Made by a program: the position numbers and the translations under genes
DNA from: Ancylostoma caninum
Taxonomy: Eukaryota; Nematoda; Chromadorea; Rhabditida; Ancylostomatidae
Assembly: GCA_037903475.1 (NCBI GenBank)
Contig: JBAJFG010000587.1
Span: 372,001-436,000, forward strand
Direction of reading: 5' to 3'
DNA: 64,000 bases
Notes under the pieces: generated by a model
What the model was told of the DNA's origin: nothing
Databases searched by the model: none
Seen by the model: only the letters and a program-made list of their open reading frames with translations
In this document: piece after piece, positions 1 through 11,492 of the stretch
How the letters are laid out: each line of letters starts with the position of its first letter
How positions within the stretch are numbered: position 1 is the first letter of the stretch

Positions 1-1500
1 GAAGACGGCTTCCCTTGACGAACACGTGCTGGCTTGGATTTTAGATTGCAAAAACGGAGAGAAATTCCCAACGGCGATCATGCATACAAGGCGCTGGTGA
101 TGATGTGGTAAAGCCGTAGTCACCTCAAGAACATGTGCGTTGTGATGATGTACAACACTGACCCTTCCGGAAGAAAATCACATATAGTGTTGCCTATTTA
201 ACGATAACACGACGTTTTTGGAAGAAGGTGCAAGTTCAAAAATATGCCATTGTGACTATTTATTTATTGATAAGCGCATGTGTACAATAAAACAGGTAGC
301 AATAGGAAACAATATATACAAAAATCCCATGAGAAAGATAAACCATATCTCAGATCAAAACATGTATACACTTTGTACATAGACTACAAAACATCAGTCT
401 GCACTAGACATAGACTACAAAACATCAGTCGGCACTAGACATACAATTTTTGATGGAAGAAACGGAGAATGTGAAAAACCTTACTTCAGAAACTTATTGA
501 TAATTGCTTTGAACTGTCAAATACGAGGAGGTAATTCAGTTTTTTTCAGTATTTCGGTGAGGTCTGTAATTGAAAACACCTTTTATTCACTTTGTAATTG
601 AAAAACTCTCCCCAATTCTGATGAAAAGAACCCAAACTTTGCAGGCCATTCCAGCTAATCTGTTATGCCATATGTTATGTCTATATATCTCAGTAACCAT
701 ATTGTCGCCATTTACATATTTTATACCTAGTCTACTCACTACGCACTAAGACCCTGGTATTTTATGCACTACCTCTCAGAACAACTACTGTTTTTTTTTC
801 CAGAGTTCCTAGAATATGTTTTGAATGAGACACGTCTCATCTCGGCAACCCTTCCTACGAGCGGTTTCTCGACTGCATCCACGTAACCAAAATCAATTGT
901 CCTTGCCTTTTCTGTTGCGCAACAATTTTGGCTCTCACATGGTGATAGGATTTTATGCTAAAATGAGCCAAATTTAATTTTTTCATTGAGTGTAACCGCT
1001 CCATATAATTTGTAATGTCCTCAATATGTTCTTCTTGTTGTCTTGTCCTGCTAGTCTTTTGCCCCATTTCTTTTCTCAGTGGCTTGCTTTATCCATCAGC
1101 CTTACTCCAAGACTTCAAGAACATTATGCTTGGTTCGTTTTATTTGACAAAATCTACATTTTTTCCCAACAATTCTTTCTTCACTTACTCACTTACTTCA
1201 CTTATTGCTTAGTTCATTCGCATTTATCACGGCATTCTTATTGCACTTACTCGTCATTCTGATTGTAGTCACTACGAGTAGATTTCTAGATAATGTGAAG
1301 AATTTCTGAAGGAACTAGAATTTATTGTACTTAACTGATTATTTTTCTAGTAGGGTTAAGGGACGGTTTTATGATATTGTTCCCATAAGCGCACAACTTC
1401 TATGGTTTTTCTTGGAAATTATAAGACGTAATTACTTCAAAGTCAAACCTGTCGTTGCCATCTTTGCTCAGCTGTGCGCACTTGATGACTTCATCACTTT
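1..1500. other. No gene recognised; short tandem duplication
   Basis: No open frame here resembles a known protein and I see no convincing exon chain. The one clear structure is a tandem duplication of about 31 bp at roughly 379-441, with unit core AGACTACAAAACATCAGTC followed by T or G and GCACTAGACAT. Confidence 0.5.
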
Positions 1501-1559
1501 ACAGCTTTCATTGAGTTTCTATTTTGTGGATAATTCTTTCCTACATTGTTACCGTATAC

Positions 1560-2330
1560 TTTTTAGGTGGAGAGATTTAGCATTTTGGGTGCTTCTCTTG
1601 TTTCAGTACATATTTTTGATGTCTCGGCGGGTGCGAAGCATATTTTTTCGTACTTATGAAGCTTTAGCTCGCACTGCTACCTATATTCTCCTTCTCGAGT
1701 TCGTATCTATCGCTTCTCTAAGGAGTTCTGCAAGTTGCTGTGCGAGAAACTTATCTCCTGGTAGATTTGAAGCGATAGGTTTCCTTGGTATGGACGTTGA
1801 GGTGATGAATGAGCCGACTGCACACTTTGTTGATGCTGTCGGCAATGATATCTATCCAAAAAAATTCTGAACAGAATAGATCCCAATCCATAGTAGAGGG
1901 TGGATCTTCTTGAATTTTGAAGCTTTTCCTCCTTTCAAGGAAAAAACAATTCTGCACGAAGAAGGCATCTACTTCATAATTTTGCTAGAACGGCGACTTG
2001 AGTAAGCTTCACCTTCGATTGGCGATTATGTGATCAATTTCTTGATGGCACTCTTCATCGAGACGTTAGAGAGTCCGGCGTATGAAAACTTTTATTTGAA
2101 ATTGTGGGTTTTCATGGATTGCTATCAGCTCGAAGAGCAGCAAGTGTTCTCTGCCTAGTAGTAGCTTGTGGTGTGTTCTCGTCTCGGTGAACTGAATGCA
2201 AACGTGGGCAGTTGTAGGTGCGGATCATACATAATTTTAGCAGCCGAAATGGCCCCATGGACTTCGTTTTCATATCTTCACTGACGCTACTGTTTTTGTT
2301 CTTTCCGGGCAGTGGAGTATTCGTTTTATC
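1560..2330 (-). mobile_element. RTE-like non-LTR retrotransposon relic
   Basis: Read on the minus strand with several frame changes and stops, this translates to stretches resembling the end of an RTE-type apurinic endonuclease and the linker after it. I see NPQFQIK, then CHQEIDHIIANRR (the EIDHI block near the endonuclease C-terminus), then SINKVCSRLIHHLNVHTKE, then QQLAELLREAID. No reverse transcriptase core is visible and the frame is broken many times, so this is a dead fragment. The 181-aa plus-strand frame at 1325-1870 overlaps it and is treated as a shadow. Family assignment rests on my reading of these short blocks. Confidence 0.5.
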
Positions 2331-2921
2331 GTCGCATTATCTTCACAATTCAGACAACGTTGAATTCATAGATTGCTTAGCTCTAATCTCTCAAGGAAGG
2401 TGTTTCACCTCTCAGGTCCTTCTGTGGAAACAAAATTGCAGCTAATTTGCCTCGAAGTTAATCTGTGGAAGGTAATATTATTCGAATCGGAAGGTAATAA
2501 TATTGACAGATTTGAGCACAGCACACATGGTACGTCTCATGTATGAGATCTTCGACATTCAGCCATATTCTCATCTATAATATTTTACGGAAATTTGCAT
2601 TCTGGAGACATCAGCACGCCCGTTTGGACAACGTGACACCTACATCACTTATGAAAGGGATGGTTTGTGACGAGACACAGACAAGGTGTTTTCAACTGCT
2701 AACATTCAATCATTTTACACTTAATTCCATATCTCTTGAATCCATCTCGTAATTAACTGTTTCCCTTCCTTGTCCTTTGCACTTGTTGTCTATCAATCCT
2801 AAGTTTGAAACATTACGTACTTCACAGAACCTGTGAATTTCCACTATTTCTTTTCTGCACCTTGTTACAGAATCCTAAATTTTTCCTGAGACGCCTCTGT
2901 TTGGCACGCAGTGCCACTCTA

Positions 2922-3670
2922 TTGGGTTGTTCAGGAAGTAATTGGGATTTTCGAGCATTGCAAAAAAATTATTTCCTCATAAAGAAAGAATATTAATCAA
3001 TGATATACGTTTTATTTTGTTCGATTACCTTTTGCCATCTTTCTAGTAATTCCATAATTTCTCTCTCATAGAATTTCTGGTCTTCTGGGCTACTTAGGAT
3101 ATGATATCCTCATCTTTAGTAAAGGTTTCCCCATTCAAGTAGTTCTACAACGATCGAAATAAATGGTAGTCAAATAGCACAAGATGGGATATACTGTGGA
3201 TGCTACAACAATTCCCAACCAAGATTCAATAATTTTTGCTGAGTAGTCAAAGATGTATATGGTCAAGCATTGTCTTGGAGGTACACCACTCCTTTGGGAC
3301 TGCGAAGATGTGAGGTGCTTCCAAGGAAGCATAATGTCAATTCGGAACTCTACCGTCGACAATTGATGAAATTAGATGAATTATTTCCAGAAAAAAACCT
3401 GTCAGAATTAGCGAGTCGCAAAGGAGCGGTCTTAAACCGAGGCAATGCTAGACCGCACACATCTTTGGCGTCTCGGCAAAAATTACTGGAGTTTGGATTT
3501 GATGTTAATGTCGCATCCATCATATGGACCACAACCTGACAACCTGACAACCAGAAAGATGGCAAAAAGTAGTTGGACAAAATAGAGAAAATACCATTGA
3601 TTAATGATCTTTCATTATGAGAAAATAATTTTTTGCCTTAAAAATCCCATTCACTTTCCGAACAACTCAA
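2922..3670 (+). mobile_element. Mariner-family relic with duplicated, inverted 3' ends
   Basis: A 749-bp element flanked by TA on both sides. The ends are inverted copies: left TTGGGTTGTTCAGGAAGT, right (reverse complement) TTGAGTTGTTCGGAAAGT. The centre (about 3320-3540, plus) encodes part of a mariner transposase, including LYRRQLMKLDELFPEK and a degraded NARPHTSLASRQKLLEFG, which corresponds to the DNARPHTS catalytic region. The right arm (3550-3604, plus) encodes the C-terminus PERWQKVVGQNRENTID and a stop. The left arm encodes the same C-terminus on the opposite strand (about 3092-2998, minus), EREIMELLERWQKVIEQNK. The element therefore has two 3' ends facing outward and no 5' end. It is inactive. 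Confidence 0.75.
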
Positions 3671-6421
3671 TACTTCTGTTTTTTTTTTTGCCTTCAGTGG
3701 CCGAAAAATAAGGTGATGTTCAATTGAGCAAAGGGAGGCGACAATGAAGGCATATTTCTCAACTTTTTTGCATTCCGTGCAACTCGATCACTTATGCAGC
3801 AAACTCACTGGATCCAGAAACCGTTTTCATTTGTACTTGGACGAACTTTGCCTGTGTTCGCAACTGCCAAAAACCCAAACTTAATTGAAGACCGTGACAG
3901 CAAGGATTTGTGGAGTTGATTTTATAAAAATGGAGTTGATTTAATGAAGATGAAGTTGATTTGATAAAGTTGATTCTGCTGGAGTTGATTTGATAAAGAT
4001 GGACGATTTACTTTCAAGCAGTTCTAAACTACCCTATGACACACTATACCGCTTGAGATTGACGAATAACCATAAGACCAAGGGTCTACCAATAGCTGTG
4101 CGCGGGGCATTAACTGCATAAAACAAAGATTGTTTTGGAAGAAGCGACGGAGTAGAATTTGAATACCAATTGATTAATCAACCAACTCTTCATAAAAGGA
4201 CAACATATACCTAATGCGTAATGTCGCTCTTTCAAATGCACCTTTCATTTGCAAAGAATTTTCCACGAAGATCGCTGATCACGGCATGTCCTCCATGAAT
4301 AACGATGTCGCGTAGCTTTCGTGAATAAGCGCGACGCCGCAAACGCGCGCGTTTCACGTCCTCCTGGTTTGTCAGAGATGCGTCTGAGTCTATCCTCCAT
4401 CATATGCAAGTAGCACGCGCGACGGGTGCACGCACCAAGACGCTTGCTCTTCCATGTGCGCTCTTTCGGAAGGAATGCACTTAGCGAATTGTGCACAAAC
4501 TCCATTCTTGTGCTAACACCTATCACCGTCATGCATCACAAGAATCCCGCAATGGTTATTCTAGAGAAAAGCAGTCTGATTTTAGATTGCGCTGAATTGA
4601 GAATATGAAACTTGGCATGCTAGTTTGAAGGACTTCGCGCTACACGACTGCAGTCGAAGTTTCGAGAAAAATTAGTTAAGCAAGTTGAGTCCCAAAACTT
4701 TTGATAGTCCAGTAGCTACTCGATTTCTCCCAACCATGAAGTGGAGACGAATAATCCCCTATAGACTGAAACTGTGTGTGACCTGCTGTAGTACATAAAC
4801 TGAACGGTGCTCATTTGTGAATACTTTGGGACTCCTTTCCGGACAACCGTTAGCGTCACTTGGTTGCCATCCGACTGCTATCGAGTATGTATTCAGGATA
4901 ATTATGAGTGCTATTCCGTTGCTGTTCATTGTATAATTACCGTTCCTGAACTCCTAAACTTATGTAACTAAACTTATGTAGTACTTACGTGAAGTTACTG
5001 AGCACACATTTGCATTCTTCCAGAAGCACAGTTATCCTACATGATCAAATAAAAAAGTGACCTGCTGGATTCAGCCGTGAGAGTGACCATAGATTTCTGC
5101 ATTAAGTCTAACTCTATATTTCTCAAAGTTGTTTGAACTGAGCCGTAACACAGCCATGAGGACCCAAACCTTGAGCCACTGCCTGTTTTTTTTTTTTGTA
5201 AAAACGCTGTTACCAGTTGGCCAGCTCTGAGTTCTTGTAACAGCTACATCACTAGCGCTCTCTTTTTCACAAAATTTTTGATGGTTAATGGTTCATCCCA
5301 TCTTCACTCGCTTCAAGTCGAGAGGCATGATCCTGGGAAAAAGATCTGCCCTGAATGAATGGATACGATGACGCGAGAATTCTGTAGTTCTATTAACTCT
5401 CTGGGGCAGAATAACGATGTGTTCCATTCATGAATTCCAGGTTGTGTACGAGATGAATGAAAAGCAGGTAAGGATAAAAAGATTATGACATCACACCATT
5501 CAGGCTGTTGCTTAGTTTTCAATTCTCCCTGCCCACCTCCAGCACGCAAGAGCTCTTCATTCTAAGAAAAAACAACAGCATTCAGCTTGAAATCGCCGAA
5601 TTATGCAGAAATTAATGATTGGACGGGATGGATGAACCCTCTCGCAGAGCTCCAGCAGCTAAGAATCTTTGCTATGTGCAAGAGGAAAGCAGAGATGAAG
5701 GCTTTCAACACACACATGCTTGTGTTACCAACCATTACTTACCGGATGTAGTTTCCACAGGTACCCGCCATTTGCGATTTAGCACAGGGGCCTTGAGTGA
5801 ACTTATAGTTCTGAAAAAAAATTGTGATAATAGAAAAAGAACTGTTTACTAGGTGCTATATGTCAGTACTCACATCTGTTACGCCTTAGTTGCACCTGCA
5901 GCAATAAATTCAGTTCAGTACATGCATAAGGATGTCAGGAATTATATGCATTGTTCGTATTTCATCTTATTTGAATTCATTAAATCACCTCTGTAAGTTT
6001 AGAACATTCACTTCACCTCGCACTCCTTTTTCTTGCCTATCGATATGTTGATTGCTCGCACCCACTCTGTCGAACGCTTACCATGAAATGTTTGTTGCGT
6101 TCTTCCGTAGCTGATATACATACGTATAATTAACAAAGTAACCATATCATTCAATTGTTGAATGTAGTACAACGACCTAATTACACGATAGTTACAAATG
6201 AGCAGTGTTGCCTACAAGAAGAAGTCGTTGTTGGTTGCAACTAAAGCTACCAATTAAACACCTATTAGTTGAAACGTAGTATTTGGTACATATAGAACAC
6301 AAGAAGTAATTGCTTAACTGCTGTCTCCACGAAAATGACTAAGCGAAATTCAAATCTTGCCATTTATGCTTCCTTAAATACTACATAGATAAAGTACGGT
6401 ATTGCCTGCCTTGACAAACTA
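3671..6421. other. Spacer without recognised gene
   Basis: No exon chain or conserved protein was found. There is a GAGTTGATTT-rich low-complexity stretch around 3911-4000 (several GGAGTTGATTTGATAAA-like repeats). A dispersed repeat at 4252-4436 is listed separately. The rest is AT-rich and featureless to me. Confidence 0.4.
4252..4436. repeat. Dispersed repeat, copy 1 (second copy at 14985-15162)
   Basis: This stretch resembles 14985-15162 along its length. Compare AATTTTCCACGAAGATCGC with ATTTTCCATGAAGACTGGT, CACGGCATGTCCTCC with CGCGGCATGTTCATCC, and TATCCTCCATCATATG with AATCCTTCATCATATA. Both copies are rich in CGCGCG-type dinucleotides. No coding potential or terminal inverted repeat is evident, so its class is unknown. 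Confidence 0.5.
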
Positions 6422-7331
6422 TTAGATCGTCAAGTATGAAATGTCCGACTTTATGAGCGGTCAGTTTGACAGTTTCTGCTTTCGGAAATTTACTAGATCT
6501 CTTCTCATCTTTATTTCCATTATGGATGTACATCCTCTTCCTTTCAAAATCACGTTCTGGGTTTCTGATCAGTTTTCGAATTTTTGTTTGAAAGCATTTT
6601 TTTATAGAACTATTCAAAGACGGAGAATCGTGTCATTTTGGAACATAGGTTCCGTTTTCCAGCTGTTAGAGCTGAGAAAGCTGGGAAAATCAGGGTAGTG
6701 TCAAGGGACATTTGGCTAGCAAATGCACTAAACAGCGTTTGCTTGGGAAGTTACGCTCAGGTGACATGAAGCTCCAAAGTGAGCCTTATGATGAGCCTGG
6801 ATGTCGATGAGCTGAAACCCGTAGCCGAATCGGATATGAGTCAAACTAGGTCAGCGTAAGCAACAAGGTGTGACCTTTATAATCCAATAACAATACAATA
6901 TGAACATTACCGTGGTTCGGTAAACAAATTTTTCCCAGTTTGACTCTCAAAAATCGGTGCCAATTTTTGACCATTTTTCACAATCCTCTCTGCTTAAGCC
7001 AGAGGAGCAGGAATGAGGACCCACTTCTCGCTCACTGTACTGGACAAACCTTGTTCTATTTGACCAGAACTCCTTTCAGGGACTTGCTCACTTCTTGCTT
7101 GAGAAAATGTTCAATTTTCAACATGATGTTGGAAACGCCCTTCGCCACTTGATTGCTACTAGCTTTCCACGTTTCCAAGCTGTTGGGCACGTTTCAAAGC
7201 TGTTGGGGCAATCAAGCTGCAGTTAAGATTGCAAGGCTGTGGGGTATTCCGATATCTCATACTGCATCATGCTTTAGGAAGAAAAAACTCGAAATCTTCT
7301 CATCCAAAATCGGACATTTCATACGACCTAA
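6422..7331 (+). mobile_element. Mariner-type element, degenerate (family M1, copy 1)
   Basis: A 910-bp element with TA on both flanks. Its ends are imperfect inverted repeats: left TTAGATCGTCAAGTATGAAA, right (reverse complement) TTAGGTCGTATGAAATGTCC. It is clearly the same family as 26089-27009, matching over its whole length (for example TGTCATTTTGGAA followed by ATAGGTTCC in both). Internal frames are broken. Near 6738 a block reading LGKLRSGDMKL recalls the FRSGD segment of mariner helix-turn-helix domains. No intact transposase is present. Confidence 0.7.
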
Positions 7332-7559
7332 TAGTAAGAATGCCAATTACTGATAATGCACACTTATCATAACAATCCAAATAATCCACCCCTAGTCTAC
7401 CCTCTTATAACCGCGTAGGTAGTGACATTCCCCGCTGTCAACGTTGTAAGCGGTTATAATCCCTAATGGGTCCATGAACGTGTTAGGTTGCATGGAAAGT
7501 TCACGCGGTTTCTGAACATTACAATGACTTTTCAAAAGTGGGAAAGCACATTAAGAAAT

Positions 7560-8510
7560 GAATAAATTACCATTACGTCCCATCATTTTTTGCCAAATTT
7601 CGGAAAGCTCTTCGATGCCTCCGGCAGAAAACTGCTCTGGCATTGATTCGAGAAAGATGTTCAATCAGCGATCCAAGTCATCTTCGAACGCTTTTGATTG
7701 CATGACTTTAGAGAGCGACAGAAAAAGGTGGTAATCCATTGGTTTAAGGTCAGTGCTCTACGATGGGTGAGGCAGCACTTCCCATCCGAAGTCCACTAGC
7801 TTCTGGCGAGTCACTCTTTCAATGTGCGGACAAGCATCGTCATGCAGGAGTTGGATCGTGCTGCGATTCGAACCTTTCTCTGCGATTTTGCGGCTAATCT
7901 GTCCAGCTGTAGATAGCACGGCAATATCACGTGGCAGCATCTCATGTTGGATGATACCTTTGGTGCTGAATACACCAAATACAGACAATGACCTCCATGC
8001 AGTGGCTTGGCTTCGGCCGCGGCTCAGTGTGCTCATCCTTGTCAACCCAGTGTCGACAGCGCTTAATGTTAACGTACAGACACTATATCTCATCCTCTGC
8101 AAAGATGGGCTCCAGCCAATTCTTCATGCGCCTGTGCGAGGGCAACACAGTAGACACCTCTGCACGTAGCTGGAGATCGTCTTTGGTCAGATTACCATCA
8201 CTCACAGTGCTAACTTTTATACCCTGCCCAACTCACGCAGACAATCTTTGATGGTTGCAAAATGAACATCTAAGACTTTTGCCATTTTACGCATCGTTTG
8301 CCATGGATCTGAATCTACCAGCTGCCATAATCGATCATTATCGGCTGCAGGAGCGTGTAATGATTATGTGGAAACATAGATATTCGAGTCGCCAACACGA
8401 AGGCTTCTGAACCAATTCTGTGCAGTGGGTTCGGACACCGTACTTTCCCCAAATACAACGTTGATACGACGACTGGACGACTGCTCCATCTTTCTGCAAA
8501 GGGTTGTTAA
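7560..8510 (-). mobile_element. Mariner transposase relic, nearly full length, frameshifted
   Basis: Reading the minus strand from about 8510 to 7560 gives successive blocks of a mariner transposase in changing frames. They are RRINVVFGESTVSEPTAQNW (N-terminal helix-turn-helix), then RLWQLVDSDPWQTMRKMAK, MKNWLEPIFAEDE, YVNIKRCRHWVDKDE, EMLPRDIAVLSTAGQ, LLHDDACPHIERVTRQKLVD (catalytic HDNARPH region, here HDDACPH), and a C-terminal EELSEIWQKMMGRNG. At least four frame changes and several stops make it a pseudogene. The block order matches an intact transposase, so there is no major rearrangement. I could not fix terminal inverted repeats with confidence. Confidence 0.75.
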
Positions 8511-8654
8511 GGAGAGCAGATAATGATAACAATAAACTTGCACTTACCTGACCTTCTTACTCAGACAAAGTATCGCACACATGCGTAGGACTACTGCAGG
8601 GCACCCGGAGGGCTTGGTCAAGAGACCCGGTCTGTTACAGACCGCAAGTCCCGA

Positions 8655-8702
8655 TTTAGTCCTCCGCAAGTCCCGGTACCCTCCTCCGCATGTCCCGAAT
8701 GG
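8655..8702. repeat. CCTCCGCA-motif cluster 1
   Basis: Two copies of the motif TCCTCCGCAAGTCCCG / CTCCGCATGTCCCGAA lie side by side here, the same motif that recurs at 10316-10520. On the minus strand the motif reads as a GGGACATGCGGAGGA-like word. Function unknown. Confidence 0.45.
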
Positions 8703-10315
8703 AGGTTTTTGAACAAAACTTATCACCCCGCTACCGCTCGAGGATTTCGAACTGACCTACCGATCATTTACCATTGCTCTTCAATTGCTTCACAGTCCGC
8801 TGCTTTACCTTTGCTCCATCCGTGCCCACAGCCGAGGGACTACTCGAGGCATTCACTAATATTTTTATCACAGCGCATTCCCATGAGAAGGAAATATTAC
8901 AAGCTCTATCTATACCAATCACTACCAAACGTTGAAAGCATAACTCCTAAGGGCCTGTGGAGATTTTGGCACCCTTTCTGCCAAGAACTATGTGCTGCTT
9001 TACCCTTCACACCGATTTCATTGATTTTTGCCCAATTTTGTTCTGAAATCGCTGATGACATGCCTATTGTTGTTCGATACGACATGTTTATTTCGGTTGA
9101 TACACTGAACACAAATATACCTGCAGTTTCGTATAAAGTTATACGTCAAACCATTCATTTTACGTTCTTTGTTTTACATTTTTTTTACGTCTTTGATCGG
9201 AGGATAGTGAGTACATGCGCACTGAGGTTTTCTAATGCACCTGATCACAAATATGACGAAAATTTTGCGGCAGAATATCCGCTCATAGATTCATAGACTT
9301 TGTTGATTTTTTTTATTCAAATTAATTTTCAGCTCTCGTCCAGGGGTGGGTCAGTGAGGAAATATGCATTATGTGCATGAGACGTCCACCCACTTTCAAA
9401 TAATATGATCCCATACGATGTAATTTCTCATGAAACCCATGGAAATCTACGTTGAAAAATCGCAGAGACTAGCAACTCCACGCTATATTCGTGGGCTTAG
9501 CCACCTTTTGCCATAGGTCTGGTCTTGAAGACTAAACAACAGTATCACTACGGGTATTCCCTCTGTGGTGCGTACTTGCGGCAGATTTCGATTTGTACGT
9601 TAGTATAGCAATTTTCGACATTATAGAAAAGTATTAGAAAGCTTCAGCTCTCGATTTCCTCGAGCAACACTCTTCCCTGGTCAGGCTTCAGTTCACATCC
9701 GTAATCTGATCAGGCATAACCCGTGGCCTGGTCTAGAAACAGCGAAGCCGGGAGCCCGTATAAGCGACATCTGAGGTTTGAGTCAGTTCTGGTGTTGACG
9801 CGTAATTTCTCCAAGCAACATAAGGAAGTGCTGATTCAGCCGTAGCCTCTTAAAAAAGAGGGTCACCCTTTTTGCGGTCTGTCATGTATACCATCGTTCA
9901 CGCCAGCTCACACTGATTTTCTCACCATAAAAATCTCAAAAAGGATCACCATAAAAATCTCAAAAAGGATTTCTGAAGTAAGACTCAGTTGCTGTTAGGG
10001 CACATACAGTGTTAAAAGCGCTATATTCGCAGGAACTAAAATAGATGCTTTTATGAGTAGGCAGTCCGCTCAAATTGTAAAAGAGACATTTTATAGAATT
10101 AAACAGTGAATGCCGTTTTTGCAGTGAATATGGCAATACGAAACTCAATAAACATTATTATACGAGAGATTTCCAGAGTGATTATGATTATAAAAAGCGT
10201 ATTATACGTTATTAAAGGAGAAAGATGGAGTGCAGGGCAACAAGTAGTGGGAAAATACGCAGAACTCACTGCTCTGTGATGTCTGACCTCGGGGGGTTCT
10301 CGGATTACCTGCCAT
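8703..10315. other. Spacer; one 195-codon frame of unknown status
   Basis: The longest frame (8709-9296, plus, 195 codons) has no domain, signal or family that I recognise. It sits directly beside the motif cluster and a mariner relic, so I do not call it a gene. The remainder is AT-rich with no exon chain. Confidence 0.35.
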
Positions 10316-10520
10316 GTTCCTCCGCACCCATCCGAGTCTTTTATCAAAGTTCGGGGGTATGTCGCACCCCCCGACTATATCCTCCGCAAGTCCTGATGGT
10401 TTTTCGGGCTTAGATCGCACCCTTCGACTACCTCCTCCGCATATCCCGAAGCAGGCGGTTACCGCATGAGCAAAGAACTTCCTTAAGAAATGAGGGCTAT
10501 CGTCCTCCGCATGTCCTGAC
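10316..10520. repeat. CCTCCGCA-motif cluster 2
   Basis: Four copies of a motif close to TCCTCCGCATGTCCTGA occur at about 10318, 10379, 10432 and 10502, separated by G- and C-rich spacers of about 50-70 bp. Spacers share words such as TCGCACCC and CGACTA. The arrangement looks like a degraded tandem repeat with a period of about 60 bp, related to the cluster at 8655-8702. Confidence 0.45.
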
Positions 10521-11492
10521 ATTTTTGTCTGAGTATATATACAAAAGATTAGGTGCCCATGGCAGCGTGGAGTTTAAAAAAGCAGACTTTTGAAAACCTC
10601 GAGAACATTCCCTACAACCTAATACTTTAATAAAATTAACCACTGCCGGCCTTTTGTGCCCACTTCATCCCATATTCTAACACTTGCTTAGTTCAGGTCC
10701 CAGCTTTCAATGCCCATACACTGTCGCAAGATCGGCAGGTAGGTCAACAATACCTTTTCTGCCTAGTCCCCCGTTTCTAATTAGCTTTCGTTCCTGTTTG
10801 CTCATACTACAGTTTTAGGCCATGTGCTAATTTCTTGTTGGCGCATCTGCGAGTGCATAGATAAATAAATAAATAATATAGAGACGCAACAGACACTGAG
10901 CTTCTCAATAAAACACGGCAGCCTGATCTAGCCCGGATTTAACTTTGTTCTCTGTATCAGCCAGAGTGTATCAGACCCAATGCAGTCTCAACAACAGTTG
11001 CTTCGGAAGCTGCAGGCGTACTTTGCCAGAACTATGTAGATGTGCGAAGGTTTTAATGGGGTCCACTAAGTGTGACACCTTTTGTGTTGCCTGAAAATCT
11101 GCTTCCTGCTTTAAAAGCTTAGAGGATTTCTCTCAGTAGTTCTGTAGCAGGAATATTTGGAAAATTATACGATGCTTTATGCTATAAAACTTCAGAAGCC
11201 CCGTAAAAATAGAAAAAATTCAGAAGTTAATCAAAACATTAAGAAACTCGCCTTCAAGAGAATATTAAGAGAACTTTAGAAGAATAAGAAATTGAAATCT
11301 GAATTTATTTTTCAACTCCAACTGCCCTCCATAGAAAATATTTAACCTTCGCCAGTGTCGCAGCTTTATGCTGAATTTTTGTTGCAAATTATGCGCATTG
11401 TTCGTCTCTGAGTCCTTTTCTCTGATATTCAATAAAGAAGTCTGATACTAAGCACCAATGTTGTTACTGTGGAAATTGCAGAAAACACGTGA
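10521..11492. other. Spacer upstream of chemoreceptor A
   Basis: No gene was recognised. A promoter and possibly a missing first exon of receptor A would be expected here, since the first exon I can define has no start codon, but I cannot locate either. A short AATA repeat lies at about 10860-10877. Confidence 0.4.

Noticed and set aside
1325..1870. 181-codon plus-strand frame
   Set aside because: It overlaps a minus-strand RTE-like relic, shows no domain and has no splice-linked exons.
8740..8800. Possible tRNA or SINE head on the minus strand (GTTCGAAATCC word)
   Set aside because: A B-box-like word is present, but I could not form a D-arm or acceptor stem.
8709..9296. 195-codon plus-strand frame
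   Set aside because: No recognisable family, signal or repeat structure, and flanked by a mariner relic. One open frame of this length is not enough evidence in this DNA.
9720..9810. Possible tRNA-like sequence (GTGGCCTGGTCTAG and GGTTTGAGTC)
   Set aside because: The two boxes have roughly the right spacing, but no cloverleaf pairing could be made.
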